Assembly (NCBI GenBank): GCA_905250125.1
Contig: CAJNOL010000835.1
Coordinates: forward strand, 36,529-100,528
Direction of reading: 5' to 3'
DNA length: 64,000 bases
Source: Rotaria sordida
Taxonomy: Eukaryota; Rotifera; Eurotatoria; Philodinida; Philodinidae
The position numbers were made by a program, and so were the translations under genes. Under the pieces are notes generated by a model that was not told the origin of the DNA, ran no database searches, and was given only the letters and a program-made list of their open reading frames with translations. This document shows positions 46,366 through 58,272 of this stretch, piece after piece. Position 1 is the first letter of the stretch. Each line of letters begins with the position of its first letter.

Positions 46366-47462
46366 AATTAATTAACTATATTCAGTTTCATATTTCTATC
46401 TTCACTATTTAATTGTATTTTTGAAAATGAATTAGAAAAAAAAAGAGATAAGAATTCAAAGTTATAATATGCGATTAAAATGTTCAATTACAAACTTTTA
46501 CTTTCTAAAGCATTTTTAAATTATAAATTATCATAATAAAATCAAGTTATAGGACCTTTTATATTGACATAAGAATTAATGTACGAAAATAATTTACAGT
46601 AATTATTTACAATTTTATAAATTTTTATTGGCAGAGCTTTTGTATTGACAGATCCATTCTTGATTTACCAAATGTGAAGGAGAATAAATAAGAAAATTGA
46701 AGTATAATTTTCGTATGCACATTTTTTATATCTAGAATAATTTTCATTTATTCTCTTTCAAACCGGTATCCTGGAGATGGATCTGTCCATTCGAAAGCTG
46801 TGACAACAACCAATGGCAGTGAGTAAGTTTGAGATTTATAAAAATGAACTATAGTTCGAATAATCAAAAGTACGACTTAAAATTTGATTGTTTTTCTTTT
46901 TCTATTCATTTTCATCTCATGATGACGTGTTCTCTTACTTTTCATATACTATAGACTGATATGGATTGGGCAGGTATCTACCATTATAATCCTCTACCAG
47001 TCCTCTATTTATAAGGTATATCTTAGATGTTTATCTCTTGGTATTTGTGCACCACTGTTGTATAATTTCAAGTATAGCAATTTTCATAGGTTATCATAAG
47101 TTTAATTTTCATGTGCACATTGAAGCTTGTTTAATATATTTATTAAATGATACATATACACAAGAGTATATACTAACAAATTCCGAGATAACTTTTTATA
47201 TTATGATTTCTTTCTTGTATTATAACATACACAGCTTACCTGTTGGTAGTAGTGGTCCCGATATGTGGAGACTGAGTGCTGACAGACCTACATTACAAAA
47301 GAAAATGCTAAAGCTCAAGTATAAAACTGCAGCATCCTATACACATTGGTGCAATAGAGGTATGGGTGGGTCTAGACTCTGGAGATGAATGGAAGATTCA
47401 CACCCACACTCTCAGTATCGTGTCGAGTTTTACTATAAACAATAATTGGATAATTTGTCTCA
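46366..47462. other. Intergenic stretch
   Basis: No gene recognised. The 47038-47388 plus-strand frame lacks any family feature; its 3' part overlaps a G-rich/C-rich hairpin (about 47355-47412). Confidence 0.4.
47355..47412. repeat. Short G-rich/C-rich hairpin repeat
   Basis: GGTATGGGTGGGTCTAGACT on the left faces CACACCCACACTCTC on the right. It is the same type of short hairpin as at 13762-13817 and 54453-54516. Confidence 0.45.
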
Positions 47463-48064
47463 TCAAATATATGAGGAAAAACATTTATGTCTTTCATCAT
47501 CTGAAAAAGCAATAATATATATTTCGTTGCTGGTTTCTTTAGCTTTTAATTCGTTGAATAATAATTCAACGGTTGATTCTAGTCGAACAATAATATTTGA
47601 TGAAAAATAAAATTGATTTTGTAATGCATGAATATCTAAAATAACAATTTCTGATGGTTCAGTGAATGTCAATGATATTGATGGAAGCATTTGTACTAAT
47701 GAATAAGCTATTGCGATTTCACCTTGAATTTGAATGTATTTCATGGTATCCGTAGGAAAATAAGACAAAAGAACTTTCAATGATTGACGAAAATATTTTG
47801 GTAAATGATAAAGAAGAAATATTTGTTCGAATATTTAGTAAGTGGATTATGAAATGATGCTAAGAAAAGAATATGATTATTACGAATGAAAATATTCAGT
47901 CATTTATTAGAAAATTCTTGTCATTTAATATTACCTAATCGAAAAAAAAACTTATTTCCAGTATATGATTGAATTTCTTCAGCTAATTTATATATTTCTA
48001 GAGCATAAAATAAGACAGTTGAATATTCATCATGTTGTTTATTAATAGTAATTTTACTAGTCAT
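47463..48064 (-). pseudogene. Frameshifted two-exon gene, unidentified
   Basis: Exon 1 (47935-48064) starts at ATG and reads MTSKITINKQHDEYSTVLFY, then a helical segment, ending at a GT donor. Exon 2 (from 47859, acceptor TTCTTAG) continues in phase for about 19 codons. It then needs a shift of frame near 47815-47825 to reach the long open frame 47463-47780 (IAYSLVQMLPSISLTFTEPS ... CFSSYI). Without the shift the frame stops at about 47775. The protein is helical and soluble-looking. I recognise no domain, although the pattern of short helices would fit a TPR-type protein. It is either a pseudogene or an indel in the assembly. Confidence 0.45.
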
Positions 48065-48673
48065 TATCAAGACCTGTATTTATTAAAAAAAAACCTAGAC
48101 GCCTGTATCCACTTTCTTCCTTTGTAATCACCAACCGAGAAATGGTGTTGTCAAGAAGCAGTTACAATCGGCACTATTGCTATTAATATTCTTTTTGCCG
48201 ATTAGAAATAAAAAGTTCATGTTATGTTCTTTGGTTTTCATTACAATTATATTGCTATTTTGTACTCCTTATATATCAATGAATGATTCATTTACAAAAA
48301 AAAAGAATAATAGAAAATGAATTGAAGAACTAATTGTAAAATAAAAATCTGTAAATAAAAAAGAGAAAGAAAAAACAAAAGCTCGTGAGTACTGCTACTA
48401 TCTCGATAAACTCTTGCGTTCTGACTGGGTTTTTTCCCAGTGAATTTTTAGAATGAGTAATCCAATGTCTTTAATAATCTGATATTTCAATTTTTTTTTA
48501 TCCGTTGTTATTAGCAGCACTTCAATGCAAAGTATAAAAAGAAAAATAATTAAGTAGAGTATATATAAGAGAATTTTTCTAACATATAATGGCCAAATGT
48601 TGGTAAAGCTACATTACACAGGTATACTTCGTTAAAAAAAAGTAATTCAACAAAGCAAGATCTCAACTAAATA

Positions 48674-51600
48674 ATGACATACTGTTCATTTACATACCAA
48701 CAATGTGATGCTTTACGATTGCAACCCATATTCATGATGCTAGAACGATATAGTCTAGAAATACCCAGTAAAAAATGTTTATACATGATACCAGGATTAG
48801 TATCCCGTTCATATGAAATTCCAAATGAAATGCCAACTACTATGATTCGATCATCATGTAGCAGTGGGTTTTGCTTTTTTTTTACTTATTAACTCTATAT
48901 TCTTTTAACATATTCGTATAGATTTTCCTATATGGATTCGACAGCGATCAAAAATTGTGGAAACATTAGTACCACAAATAGATAAATGTTCCAATTTAAT
49001 GGAAATATCATTTGGATATTTGACATCAATAGCAGCTTATTGTTGGAGTAAAAATATTCAAAATGATTCATTATTAGAATGGAAGACAGATATTCGTGAG
49101 AAATATCTTGTGATTAAATACAAATCTAAATTTACAGTTGAATTAAGACTTAATCAAAATTGTTTGGATAAATATTTTCTAATGTCAACCGAAAACATTA
49201 GAACTTACACGATGATTTTACCTCTCAAAGCAGTTCCACGTTGTTATTGTATTATTCAAGCTAAAAATCGTTCATATACTCAAAGAACGCTTGATTTTGG
49301 AATAGTAGATGGATCATGTTTAGTAATCAGTTCAGCTATATGCTTAAAATTTCATGAATACAATTCATTAATATCCTGCGCTGAGTTTTTGATTAATGTC
49401 TTAAGATTAGATTGTCATCAAGGATGTTTTAATTGTACTCAAATGCTAACTCCGAAATTGCAATTTGATCACATTTTATCAGATTTTTGGTCAAGTTATG
49501 CATTTCAAATGTTATTAACATTAGGTGATCGAATTAAACATCAAATAACAATAGTTACTCTTCGTAAAATTATTCAATTATCAAATTCATCCAAAGGTCA
49601 ACAATATCCAAATCATAAATGTTATTTGAAATTAATGGCTATTTATTTTCGAGCTCGATTTAATCGTTTCTTTGATATAAATCAAGAATTTGATAATATT
49701 CAAGCAATACCATCAAATATTATTTTAGATAAATGGGAATATGTACCTCGAATTTATTTAACACCTTATGGTACATATCCTTTACCAGTCAAACCTATGC
49801 GAGGAAATCGAATTTTACGTGAACAAAATCTTTTTGGATCTGGTAAACATTTTTGTCGTGTTATCATTCGAGATATTGATCTTGGACAACCTCAAATTGA
49901 TTTTATACAAATCAATGAAAAATGGATTAACGATTTAATATTAGGAAAGACGAATATTATAGTTGGTGATCAAACATTTGAATTTTTACTCTGTTCGAAT
50001 AGTCAATTACGTGATCGAAGCTTTTGGTTTTATGCTCCTTATAATGGACGTCGAGCAAAACATATACGACAATGGATGGGTGATTTTTCATCCGAAAAGT
50101 GTATTGGAAGACGTATTGCACGGATGGCATTATCATTAACTGGCACAACGGCTACTATAAAAGTAATATGTAATCAATATCATACATTATACTCTTTTTC
50201 TTTTAAGCTTTTACCTCATCAAATTCAAAAGATCGATGATAAATTGGATGATCATGATCGAATTTTTACTGATGGAATCGGTAAAATTTCTCCAATGGCA
50301 TTAAAGGAAGTTTGTTGACGTATATTTTATGATACACATTTAGATTGATATCTATTCTTTTTTTTGTTTTTGTAAATATTAGGCGATGATGTGTTATAAT
50401 CCTGAGGTGATTGAAAATAATTATATGCCATGTGTAATACAAGCACGATTGAATGGTATCAAAGGAGTATTTGTAGTAGCTCCTGACTTAAGTAATAAAG
50501 GTATATTAATTCAATATCGCCCGAGTCAATATAAATTTAAGGTGGATCATCATGTATTGGAAATTGTTAAATATTCGAGTTCTGGTAAGAAGAATTTGGA
50601 AAAAAAAACTCTAGAATAGAAATTTATATTTCATAGGAATGGCATTTTTAAATCGACAGGTGATTGTATTGCTGGAAAATATGAAAGTAGAAAAACATAT
50701 TTTTGTGAAATTACAAAATAAAGCAAGGTTAAAAATATCCATGTCATTATTAGCTAATAAATCAGCTCAACATACACTTGAACAACATGTTCGATCTTAT
50801 GATTGGGAACGCATGTATCATTCCGGTGTACAATTAACTCAAGAACCATTTGTGCGTTCCTTATTACTTTTATTGGCTAAAGAAAGGTAAAATCTAAATA
50901 GAAGATAATACATTAAAAATATTTTTTCATAGATTAAAACGACTAAAAGAAAAATCACACATTCAAATTTCACTTTCTGATGGGCGAATGTTACTAGGTG
51001 TTGTTGATGAAACAAATTCTCTTCAATACGGTCAAATATTTATTCAACTTCATGATCTAAATGGTCAAAGTCAAATAATTAAAAATCGAAAAGTCTTAAT
51101 TACAAAAAATCCTGCACATTTTCCAGGTGATATACGAAAATTAGACGCTGTTGATTGTCCAACTCTTCATCATCTATATGAATGTGTAGTTTTTCCAGCT
51201 CAAGGACAACGTCCTCATCCAAATGAAATCAGTGGTAGTGATCTAGATGGCGATGAAGTAAGTCATTCTTTTCGAAGTCTTGTTATATATATTACAGAGG
51301 CATTACGTACTAAGGGATTTGGATGTAGATTTTTAGGGCACTGACAATAAAACCCAAGCTCAGGCTCACATCTACACATTCAAGTCCTATACGTAGTTTT
51401 TAATTGTCCTGAGGAGATTAAAATTTTTGTTGTTCCCTTTAACATGTAATTTTTTTTTATAAGTATTGGGTATGTTGGAATGAAGATCTCGTCAACAATG
51501 CTATATTACAATATTCACCAGCTACATTCGATTCAGCCGGGAAAATGAAACATAATGGTGAAATAACTATGATGGAAATCGCTGATTTTCTTTTCAAATA

Positions 51601-52599
51601 TTTGAGTTCAGATTCATTAGGTGCTTTATCTAATCGGCATTTAGCTTGTTGTACATTATATGGACCTAGTCATGAAAATTCATGTCGTTTAGCTCAAATT
51701 ATTTCTGAAGCAGTCGATTTTCCAAAAACTGGTATACTTCCAAAACAACCACGAGACATAAATATTGATCAATATCCTGATTTTATGGAAAATAAATATA
51801 AACATTCATTTGAATCCCATTCAAGTATTGGAATCATGTATAGACAAGTCAAAGAAGTATGGGAAATTCATTCAACATATCAAGATAAATTATATGATCA
51901 AAAGATAAATATTAATGCAGACTTTTTAATTCAAGGTTATGAGACATATATTCATGAGGCTGAAAATGAATATCAATATTATACTTCAAGAATTAATACA
52001 ATTTTATTGACTTATAATCTAGAAAATGAATATGAACTAATAACAGGATGTCATTCATGTATTGAAGAAGAAAAGAAAAATAATGATTCAGTTGAAACGG
52101 CATTATTAGAATTTCGACATCTTGTTCAAGAAATGAGAATTAGATTTGCAAATGATAAATTAGAGTAGGAAAAATATTTTTTTGTTCTTTTCTTTTAAAC
52201 TATTTTTTAATTTTCTTTTTTAGTGATACGGCACAACTCCGTAAAGCTAGTGCATGGTATTATATTGCATATAAATCAGGAACTATACTAAGTTTTGGCT
52301 GGATTATGAATCGTTTGATGAGTGATATTATCAAACAAAAACAGATACCTCAAGAAGAACATCAAGCGTTGAAACGTATTGGTAAAGCAATATCTATGCA
52401 TGATTATGAGACGTCCATAAGACATTGGGCTCGTCTATATATTAAGGAAGATGGAATAAACGAAAATGTCACTGACACAGAACAACTAGGTTCTCTATTT
52501 TTAAAAATCATTGATCTATTCAATCAGTCCATAAATAGACAAACATATGCGCATGAGCTTTTAATTTTCTTACATAAAGTTGCATTAGAAATTTTGTGA
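48674..52599 (+). CDS. Cellular RNA-dependent RNA polymerase (eukaryotic RdRP)
   Basis: Seven exons: 48674-48863, 48922-50309, 50383-50584, 50637-50886, 50933-51257, 51464-52164 and 52224-52599. All are in phase, giving 1143 aa. It belongs to the QDE-1/EGO-1/RDR family, which makes RNA on RNA templates for small-RNA silencing. Landmarks are FTDGIGKISPMAL and its follow-up YNPEVIENNYMPCVIQARLN, then SYDWERMYHSG, LPKQPRDINIDQYPDFMENK and the catalytic DLDGDE at residues 780-785, split from YWVCW by intron 5. The three catalytic aspartates are intact (780, 782, 784), so it should be active. Length fits the family core; an extra 5' exon cannot be excluded, but an in-frame TAA lies just before the ATG. 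Such genes are multi-copy in bdelloids and absent from most animals. Confidence 0.93.
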
Positions 52600-52857
52600 A
52601 TCATTGAGTTCACCGTGTACATAGCCATATATTAATCAAGAGAATGTGGAGTGGCTATCAAAACTTCTTTTTTTTTGAGATTTATTGAAACAAAAGTGTT
52701 CTTAATAGATGATACATTCCAATTAAAACTAAAACATAAATCTTTATTCTTGCCTTTTTTTTGCTTAATGTAAAACCTCATAGATAACAATCTGTATAAT
52801 GACATTCCAAATTAATCTGGAGAGTTTCTTTTTTTATTGTTTATTTTATTATGAATT

Positions 52858-52867
52858 NNNNNNNNNN
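52858..52867. other. Assembly gap of 10 N
   Basis: A short gap directly abutting the left side of a dispersed repeat copy, probably where two reads or contigs were joined within the repeat. Confidence 0.95.
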
Positions 52868-53430
52868 CCAAAAAGTGCATCTTTCTTTGCGTTTTTCTGA
52901 AAACCAGATTTTTAAGGGGAAAATTGAAGTTTTCCCCCTTTTCTCCTAAACGGTAAGACCGATTGGACTCAAACTTTTTTAATGAGTTCTTCGATCGAGT
53001 TGAGGTGTGTGTGTTTTTTTTCCCTTGAAAACATTGTACCTATGAAGTTTGGCAGGCTTTATAAAATTTGCATCGTGTGAAAAAAGAAAACTTTTTTTTT
53101 ATGGTTTTTTGATAGTGTCTCCAGTGTTTTGCTTCTCCTGAGTCTCAGGAACAATATTTTTCAAAGAAAAAGAAAATACACAACCAGATTTGTTCCTAGT
53201 TGCTGCAGAAAAAAATTCAGCCCAAAAGAACGTAGTATGGCCGTTTGCCGGAGAGAAAACTTCAAGCCATTTTTGGCCCTTGGCATCCCAAAATCTCCCT
53301 GAAGAAAGCATTCGGGAATTCTGAGTCTATGACAACCTTTATTCTACTCATCGAGATCTATCCTACCTTGAAAGTTTCAAAAAATTTCGTCTAACCGTTC
53401 TCGAGAAACATCGGAAAGAGGGGCCCTCAA
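52868..53430. repeat. Dispersed repeat family, copy 2
   Basis: A collinear, clearly homologous copy of 12960-13500. It preserves TTTCTTTGCGTTTTTCT, TTTGTTCCTAGTT, GAATTCTGAGTCTATGACAA and CTCATCGAGATCTATC. It ends GGAAAGAGGGGCCCTC, similar to an inverted left end in copy 1. The left end is lost in the gap. It separates the RdRP gene from a decayed gene on the minus strand. Confidence 0.7.
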
Positions 53431-53465
53431 ATAATTTCTTTTTTTATTTTCAATTTTGTTTTTAC

Positions 53466-53835
53466 CATATAAATTTCCAATTTCTTGTAAAACTGATATA
53501 ATACGTGTTTCAAATTCATCACGACAACGTTTGTCAGCTGAAATATATTACATTGAATTATGAATATTCCTACTTGTATGATTTCAATTTTAGAATTTTT
53601 CTTTTATCATAATTTTTTAACATCTTTATAGCACTCGTTAAATCTTCTACGGATTGGCATTCATCTGTAAAGCGTAAAATAAATCTTGCCAACTAATTTT
53701 TTCCATATTTAATGTAATTACATGTTCTGATAATGTATCAAGAACATGTTTTCGAACAAAACTCGAATACATTGATAAATTTTCTGATTTTAAAGAATAA
53801 CTACAATTAACAAGTAAATTTATTTTCTTGTTATA
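53466..53835 (-). pseudogene. Decayed gene fragment, unidentified
   Basis: Minus-strand stretches look coding but do not join. About 53690-53835 reads LLVNCSYSLKSENLSMYSSF and MEKISWQDLFYAL. A shifted frame at 53590-53700 reads RFTDECQSVEDLTSAIKMLK. A 72-nt exon-like piece at 53466-53537, between a good acceptor and donor, reads DKRCRDEFETRIISVLQEIG. At least one frameshift and a stop interrupt it, and its 3' part is cut by the dispersed repeat at 52868-53430. The family is not recognised. Confidence 0.5.
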
Positions 53836-54647
53836 AAATTCTTTAATTAAGGTGATTGAATTTGTTTACTGCAGCATAATCTACTAGTAAGAGAATGAAA
53901 GATGACGTATTTCGGTTTGCTTTATGCAGAGTAAATAAGAACGATAAATTAAAGAAATTTATAATATAACTTTAAAAATTGCTCTTTGAAAAGTTCCTTT
54001 TTTTTGTTTGCAAAGAAAAATCTTTGTAAAAGAAAGACATAGTTAGCAGAGACAGAAGCAGACTTTTATCTGTCTAATTTATTTAAATGAACAAAGAATT
54101 CATTAACTCATTTTCTTACTAAAACTTCACTCAATTCGAGCCAACTTATAGACAAATCATGACTGATTTTTCGTAGATTTGTCAGGTTTTTAAAAGGATT
54201 ATTTTTTTGACAGCTATAAATTTTTTTCTCTTAGATGAAAAGATTATTTCTGGTGAGTAATTTGCGCTTTGTATCATAACTCATCGAGTTTTACTTGAAA
54301 CCATGATAATTTCCGTTAAAATCATCTTTTTGGAAAATTTAATTAGAAAACCTTCATATACTAATAATAAATACTTTTATGTTACTTTCTTAGTGTTAAT
54401 ATAGGAGAAAAGAAAATTTAATAAAATAATTTTTTCCTATAAGATCTCTAGAGGGTGTGAGTGTGGATGTCACTTTGAATATCTCACCCACATCCAGTTG
54501 GCAAACCAACACTCGACAATAATCAATGCGTGTCATGTGCAAGAAATAAACAAAACTACATTCATCAGATGATTAATCATTTGGATGCGAAATACATTTG
54601 CGATCGCTTCAGATCAATCTGAAGTTCTTGAAAAAATAAACGAGAGT
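53836..54647. other. Intergenic stretch with a short G-rich/C-rich hairpin
   Basis: Mostly AT-rich, no gene seen. At 54453-54516, GGGTGTGAGTGTGGATGTC faces CACCCACATCC and CCAACACTC, another copy of the small hairpin motif. Confidence 0.45.
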
Positions 54648-55766
54648 TCATACTTGAGCGCATTCTTCTAATTCAATTTCTTTGACAGGATAAGGTTGAT
54701 CTTTGTGAATCAATTGTGTATCGCGTTGTTCTTTTACTTGAAAAACAGTAAATGGAACAATCAACACTTCTTCCTCGTCCTTGATCTTACTCATATTTTC
54801 GATTGCGAGACTTGATCGAGGATTGATTACTTTATAAATGCATATAACTGGCGGATAAGTCTCGTAATCTTCGCAATCAAGAAATAGTTCGGCAATAGAT
54901 CGATTTTTTGATGTAGAAAGGAATGAACGAGTCATAACAATATTCCCACTATTGTATTCTTCAAGATCTTTCTTTGTAATTTTCATTCCACGAAAAGTAG
55001 TTCCAGCATATTGGTATGGACGAAAACGAGGATGATTGATAATGATGGAAGCAAAAATATATTGACCAAGACCTTGTGGCGGTTCATTGTCGACATAACC
55101 TGAATTGATTAAAGCTTGAGTGCTGACAAAACGAAAGTCGGAACCTAATTCGGCTAAATTACGATTTAACAAATTAAAGAAATTAACCTTTGGACACGTA
55201 TAGGCATCTAATAATCCAAGAGGATCATCTAGTTCTATTGTATAAGACAGATACTCTTTGATTTTTTCACGGCCTTTTTCATCGGTAAAATTTAGTTTGT
55301 CAATATAGTCAGTGACAATTGCGTTGAGTAGTTTTTGTAGAGCAACTTTCGTCAACCATCGTTTCATGTGTTCATGATTCTCGTACGAGATGCGATAGGC
55401 ATTCTTATAGGAATCAAGCCATTCAACTTCACGTGATGAAGCAACGAAATGGTTCGAATCTGAGATCGTTCGTATGGGATCCTTGAATGCCGCTGTAGTC
55501 TCTTCATTGGGTGCTAATTCTTCGGCAGTAAGTCCTTTATTGTTACGGATTGTGCGAGATGCGTGATATCGCAGTAAAAGTCGGACAACTTTAACGTGAC
55601 CATACAATGATGCAGCATGCAGGGGTGTGTTACCATCAGGTCCCTTGGTATCGATTTCATTACGGTTAGCAGTCTCTTGAACTGTCTTTAAATCATTATT
55701 GCAACAAGCCAAATAGAATGAATTCGGTTCTTCTGATCCTGAACATGACATTTTTTCTTGGAACAA
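54648..55766 (-). CDS. Ankyrin-repeat NAD:arginine ADP-ribosyltransferase-like protein
   Basis: Intronless, 372 aa; Met6 is a possible alternative start. Ankyrin repeats occupy about residues 15-85 (DGNTPLHAASLYGHVKVVRL is a canonical repeat). The C-terminal half is a mono-ADP-ribosyltransferase fold with the R-S-E set: R259 in TTFRGMKI, the STS motif (284-286) in RSFLSTSKN, and the ExE-type EEE (331-333) in KDEEEVLIVPFTVFQV. This set predicts transfer of ADP-ribose from NAD to arginine. No signal peptide or membrane anchor is visible, so it should be intracellular, unlike the GPI-anchored vertebrate ARTs. Ankyrin repeats would supply target binding. Fusions of ARTs to other repeats are common in bdelloid gene sets; lack of introns would fit retroposition or old horizontal transfer, unproven. 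Confidence 0.88.
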   Translation of the reverse strand: MFQEKMSCSGSEEPNSFYLACCNNDLKTVQETANRNEIDTKGPDGNTPLHAASLYGHVKVVRLLLRYHASRTIRNNKGLTAEELAPNEETTAAFKDPIRTISDSNHFVASSREVEWLDSYKNAYRISYENHEHMKRWLTKVALQKLLNAIVTDYIDKLNFTDEKGREKIKEYLSYTIELDDPLGLLDAYTCPKVNFFNLLNRNLAELGSDFRFVSTQALINSGYVDNEPPQGLGQYIFASIIINHPRFRPYQYAGTTFRGMKITKKDLEEYNSGNIVMTRSFLSTSKNRSIAELFLDCEDYETYPPVICIYKVINPRSSLAIENMSKIKDEEEVLIVPFTVFQVKEQRDTQLIHKDQPYPVKEIELEECAQV

Positions 55767-57190
55767 ATAGTAAGTATGATAGTTTGATGCTTTTGAACTT
55801 TGCTGACAGAAACTTGTACCAACTTTCTAATGGAATTCTAAAATAAAATATCGAACCAATGTCTACATTGAAGAGAGACACTACAAGATGTATCGCATGA
55901 CATATGATGCCAACGATTTCTCTATTTGACACTCGAACAATAATTTTGGAACTTCTGAGATACAATCTTAACTGGCACATTATCTTTCTATTTCTGATGT
56001 GTTTCTTACACAAACGGCAGCTCAGATAACTAAAAAATGAACTTCTAATATCGAACACCGACTTCATCAAAGATGTATTTTGCATATTCCTTCGGTTTTT
56101 TCTCTTCCTAGGTATTAAGTGTAATAGAAGATAGCCCTTAATTGATTATTTTTTTCGAAAACTGAGAACTTTAATTAGTGTACTTGCATCAAAATATACC
56201 AGATGATTCGAATTCTATTAATCTTTGCATTGTTTTAGACTCGTTGCGTAGGAAACTACTCAAAAATCACATATAACGAAAAAAGATATTGACTTCCATT
56301 AGACAGCATCTAGCTTACATGACATTCATATAATTGGCTCACTCGTGTATTTACTTCATTTCAATCAAATGGGATAATCTTTTGGTCAATTATAGAAGTG
56401 TTTTCAAAACTTTTATTCATAAGATAAATATATAACAACTAGTGTACTGAGCTATTATGATTGACTTCAATCAGAAAATGTGACTTTTTTTGTAATTTCA
56501 AAAGAAAAATATTTACGTACATGCTAACTATAAATTTTAATAATTAAAATTTGTATTCAAGTGTAGCAAAATTCAATAAAAGCTTACATCGAGTAAATCA
56601 CATGCACGCGCACGTGAGGTATTTGTGCTGTGTTTCTGTGCCTGAAATAAGTTAATATAACAGTCCGCTTCAATTCAGTTCAGTAGAAATAATTTGAGAT
56701 TCAATGAGTTAATTAAAAACTATGAAAATACATAGAACATAGTTCAAGGTCTTCCCTAAAACTTTATTACGCTTGTACATAATAGAAGATCCGTGGTCTT
56801 CTATTGCGAGGAGTTAGTATACATGGAGTGATGCATATCAAGAATTTTTATCTTTGGCAAATGAGGACAACACATTCAGGTCTTATGTTTTTGACTCATC
56901 TGAAATTATAATAGTCAAAATAATGTTTGCATACCAAAAAAAAGTCATGGTAATTCTTGTCAACAAATTCAGATCAAGAAGATTTTGCTGATAATTCAGA
57001 ACTCAATAAATGTGCCTGCACATACAACATACACAGGGTGGAAAATTCACAAAATCATCAATAACAATATGATTTCACTAGGTAGCAAACAACAACAGCA
57101 ACGATAAAAGTAAGCAAAGAGTGCTCTGACGAACGATATCGTTGAACGAAAGATGTCAGCTCATACAAGTAGCTTTATTAAAAACTACAG
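55767..57190. other. Intergenic region upstream of the ART gene
   Basis: No supportable gene; the minus-strand frame 55696-56085 overlaps the ART start in another frame and has no family. A short GC-rich palindromic word (GCACGCGCACGTGA) lies near 56603. Confidence 0.45.
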
Positions 57191-57196
57191 AAATAT

Positions 57197-57247
57197 TTTG
57201 GGTGTGGGGTGCGGGTGTGGATGTGGGGTGTAGGTGTGGGTGCAGTG
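57197..57247. repeat. TGTGGG-type G-rich tract, left part
   Basis: An imperfect run of TGTGGG/GGTGTGG units on the plus strand ends at the hAT-type insertion. It resembles degenerate telomere repeats of bdelloids (TGTGGG, established knowledge for that group). Confidence 0.65.
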
Positions 57248-57635
57248 TAGAGCCCGTCGGGTCCAAGATTTTTGGACCCGGATCCATTTTTAATTTACTA
57301 CACTCGTACTCGAAACCGGACCCGACCCGAACCCGGTCGCTTAAATTTTTGGATCTAAGCAGGATGATAAATCAGTTTCGATAATATATTGAAAAAGTGT
57401 TTTGTTGTTTTTTTGTCTATTTTCTAAATACGTTCAATTTTTTTTCTTTATAAAACGAACAAAATTTTGAAAAAATTCACAATACATTGTATGCATCGAA
57501 GTTTTCTTCAGAGCTGGATCCGACCCGGACCCGGTCACAGTAAAATTTTCAGACCCGGAGCCTACCCGGACCCGGCTAAAACGAAATTTTTAGACCTGGA
57601 CCTGCTCGGATCCGGGTCCTACCCGACAGGCTCTA
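57248..57635. mobile_element. hAT-type MITE with 8-bp target duplication
   Basis: A 388-bp element with ends TAGAGCCCGTCGGGTCC and, inverted, TAGAGCCTGTCGGGTAGG. Flanks are GTGCAGTG (57240-57247) and GTGCATTG (57636-57643), seven of eight identical, as expected for hAT. The interior is rich in GGACCCGG/CCGGGTCC words on both sides of an AT-rich centre. No transposase is present. It inserted into the G-rich tract. Confidence 0.85.
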
Positions 57636-57643
57636 GTGCATTG

Positions 57644-57793
57644 TGATGTGTGGGTGTGGCTATGTGGATGTGGAGTGTAGGTGTGGTATGGCGTATGGGT
57701 GTGGGTGTGGATGCTGACGGGTCAAGGGACGAGAAGCAATGTCACTCACGATCACATCCACATCCTCACACCATCCACACCCACACTTACACC
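57644..57793. repeat. TGTGGG-type tract followed by its inverse (CCACAC)
   Basis: From 57644 to about 57712 the strand carries GTGTGGGTGTGG-like units. A short spacer follows, then about 57752-57793 carries CACATCCACATCC and CCACACCCACACTTACACCC. The G-rich and C-rich halves face each other. Confidence 0.7.
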
Positions 57794-58272
57794 CCACCAT
57801 AATTTACATTAAAAAAGTCTGAATGAATGAAGATGCTATAGGAAGTAATCTTGCCTCAGTCAGAGAGAAAAAAACCTGGTTTTTTCCAATATTGACATTC
57901 ACTTGAAACATAAGAAACAAGTTATTTCGGATTGTGTAAATACGTATTATTCCGAATGATTGGATTCTGTACCGAAAGAATATTGAATTGATTAAAAAAG
58001 AGTAGCGAGGGCACAGAACTAAGTGAAGAGTAAAATGTGATCCATTGTACCTGCTTAACTAAACAAATTATTTTTGAATGATTGGACACAGAGCTATGTT
58101 TAGAACATACAAGAATAAGAAGGAAGTAACCAAAGAGAAATAAAATTATGCAATGATGATTAATCAAAATGTATATGCTGAGGTAGAATGCCTATAAAAT
58201 GGTAGAGATCGAAACACATCAAACTGATTTATAATATCGGTTTGAAATAATCACACATCACCAATCACTACA
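57794..58272. promoter_or_regulatory. Upstream region of the secreted coiled-coil gene
   Basis: AT-rich, no gene. CTATAAAATGG at about 58192-58202 looks like a TATA box about 70 bp before the ATG at 58273. This is the clearest promoter-like sequence in the window, though unproven. Confidence 0.4.
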
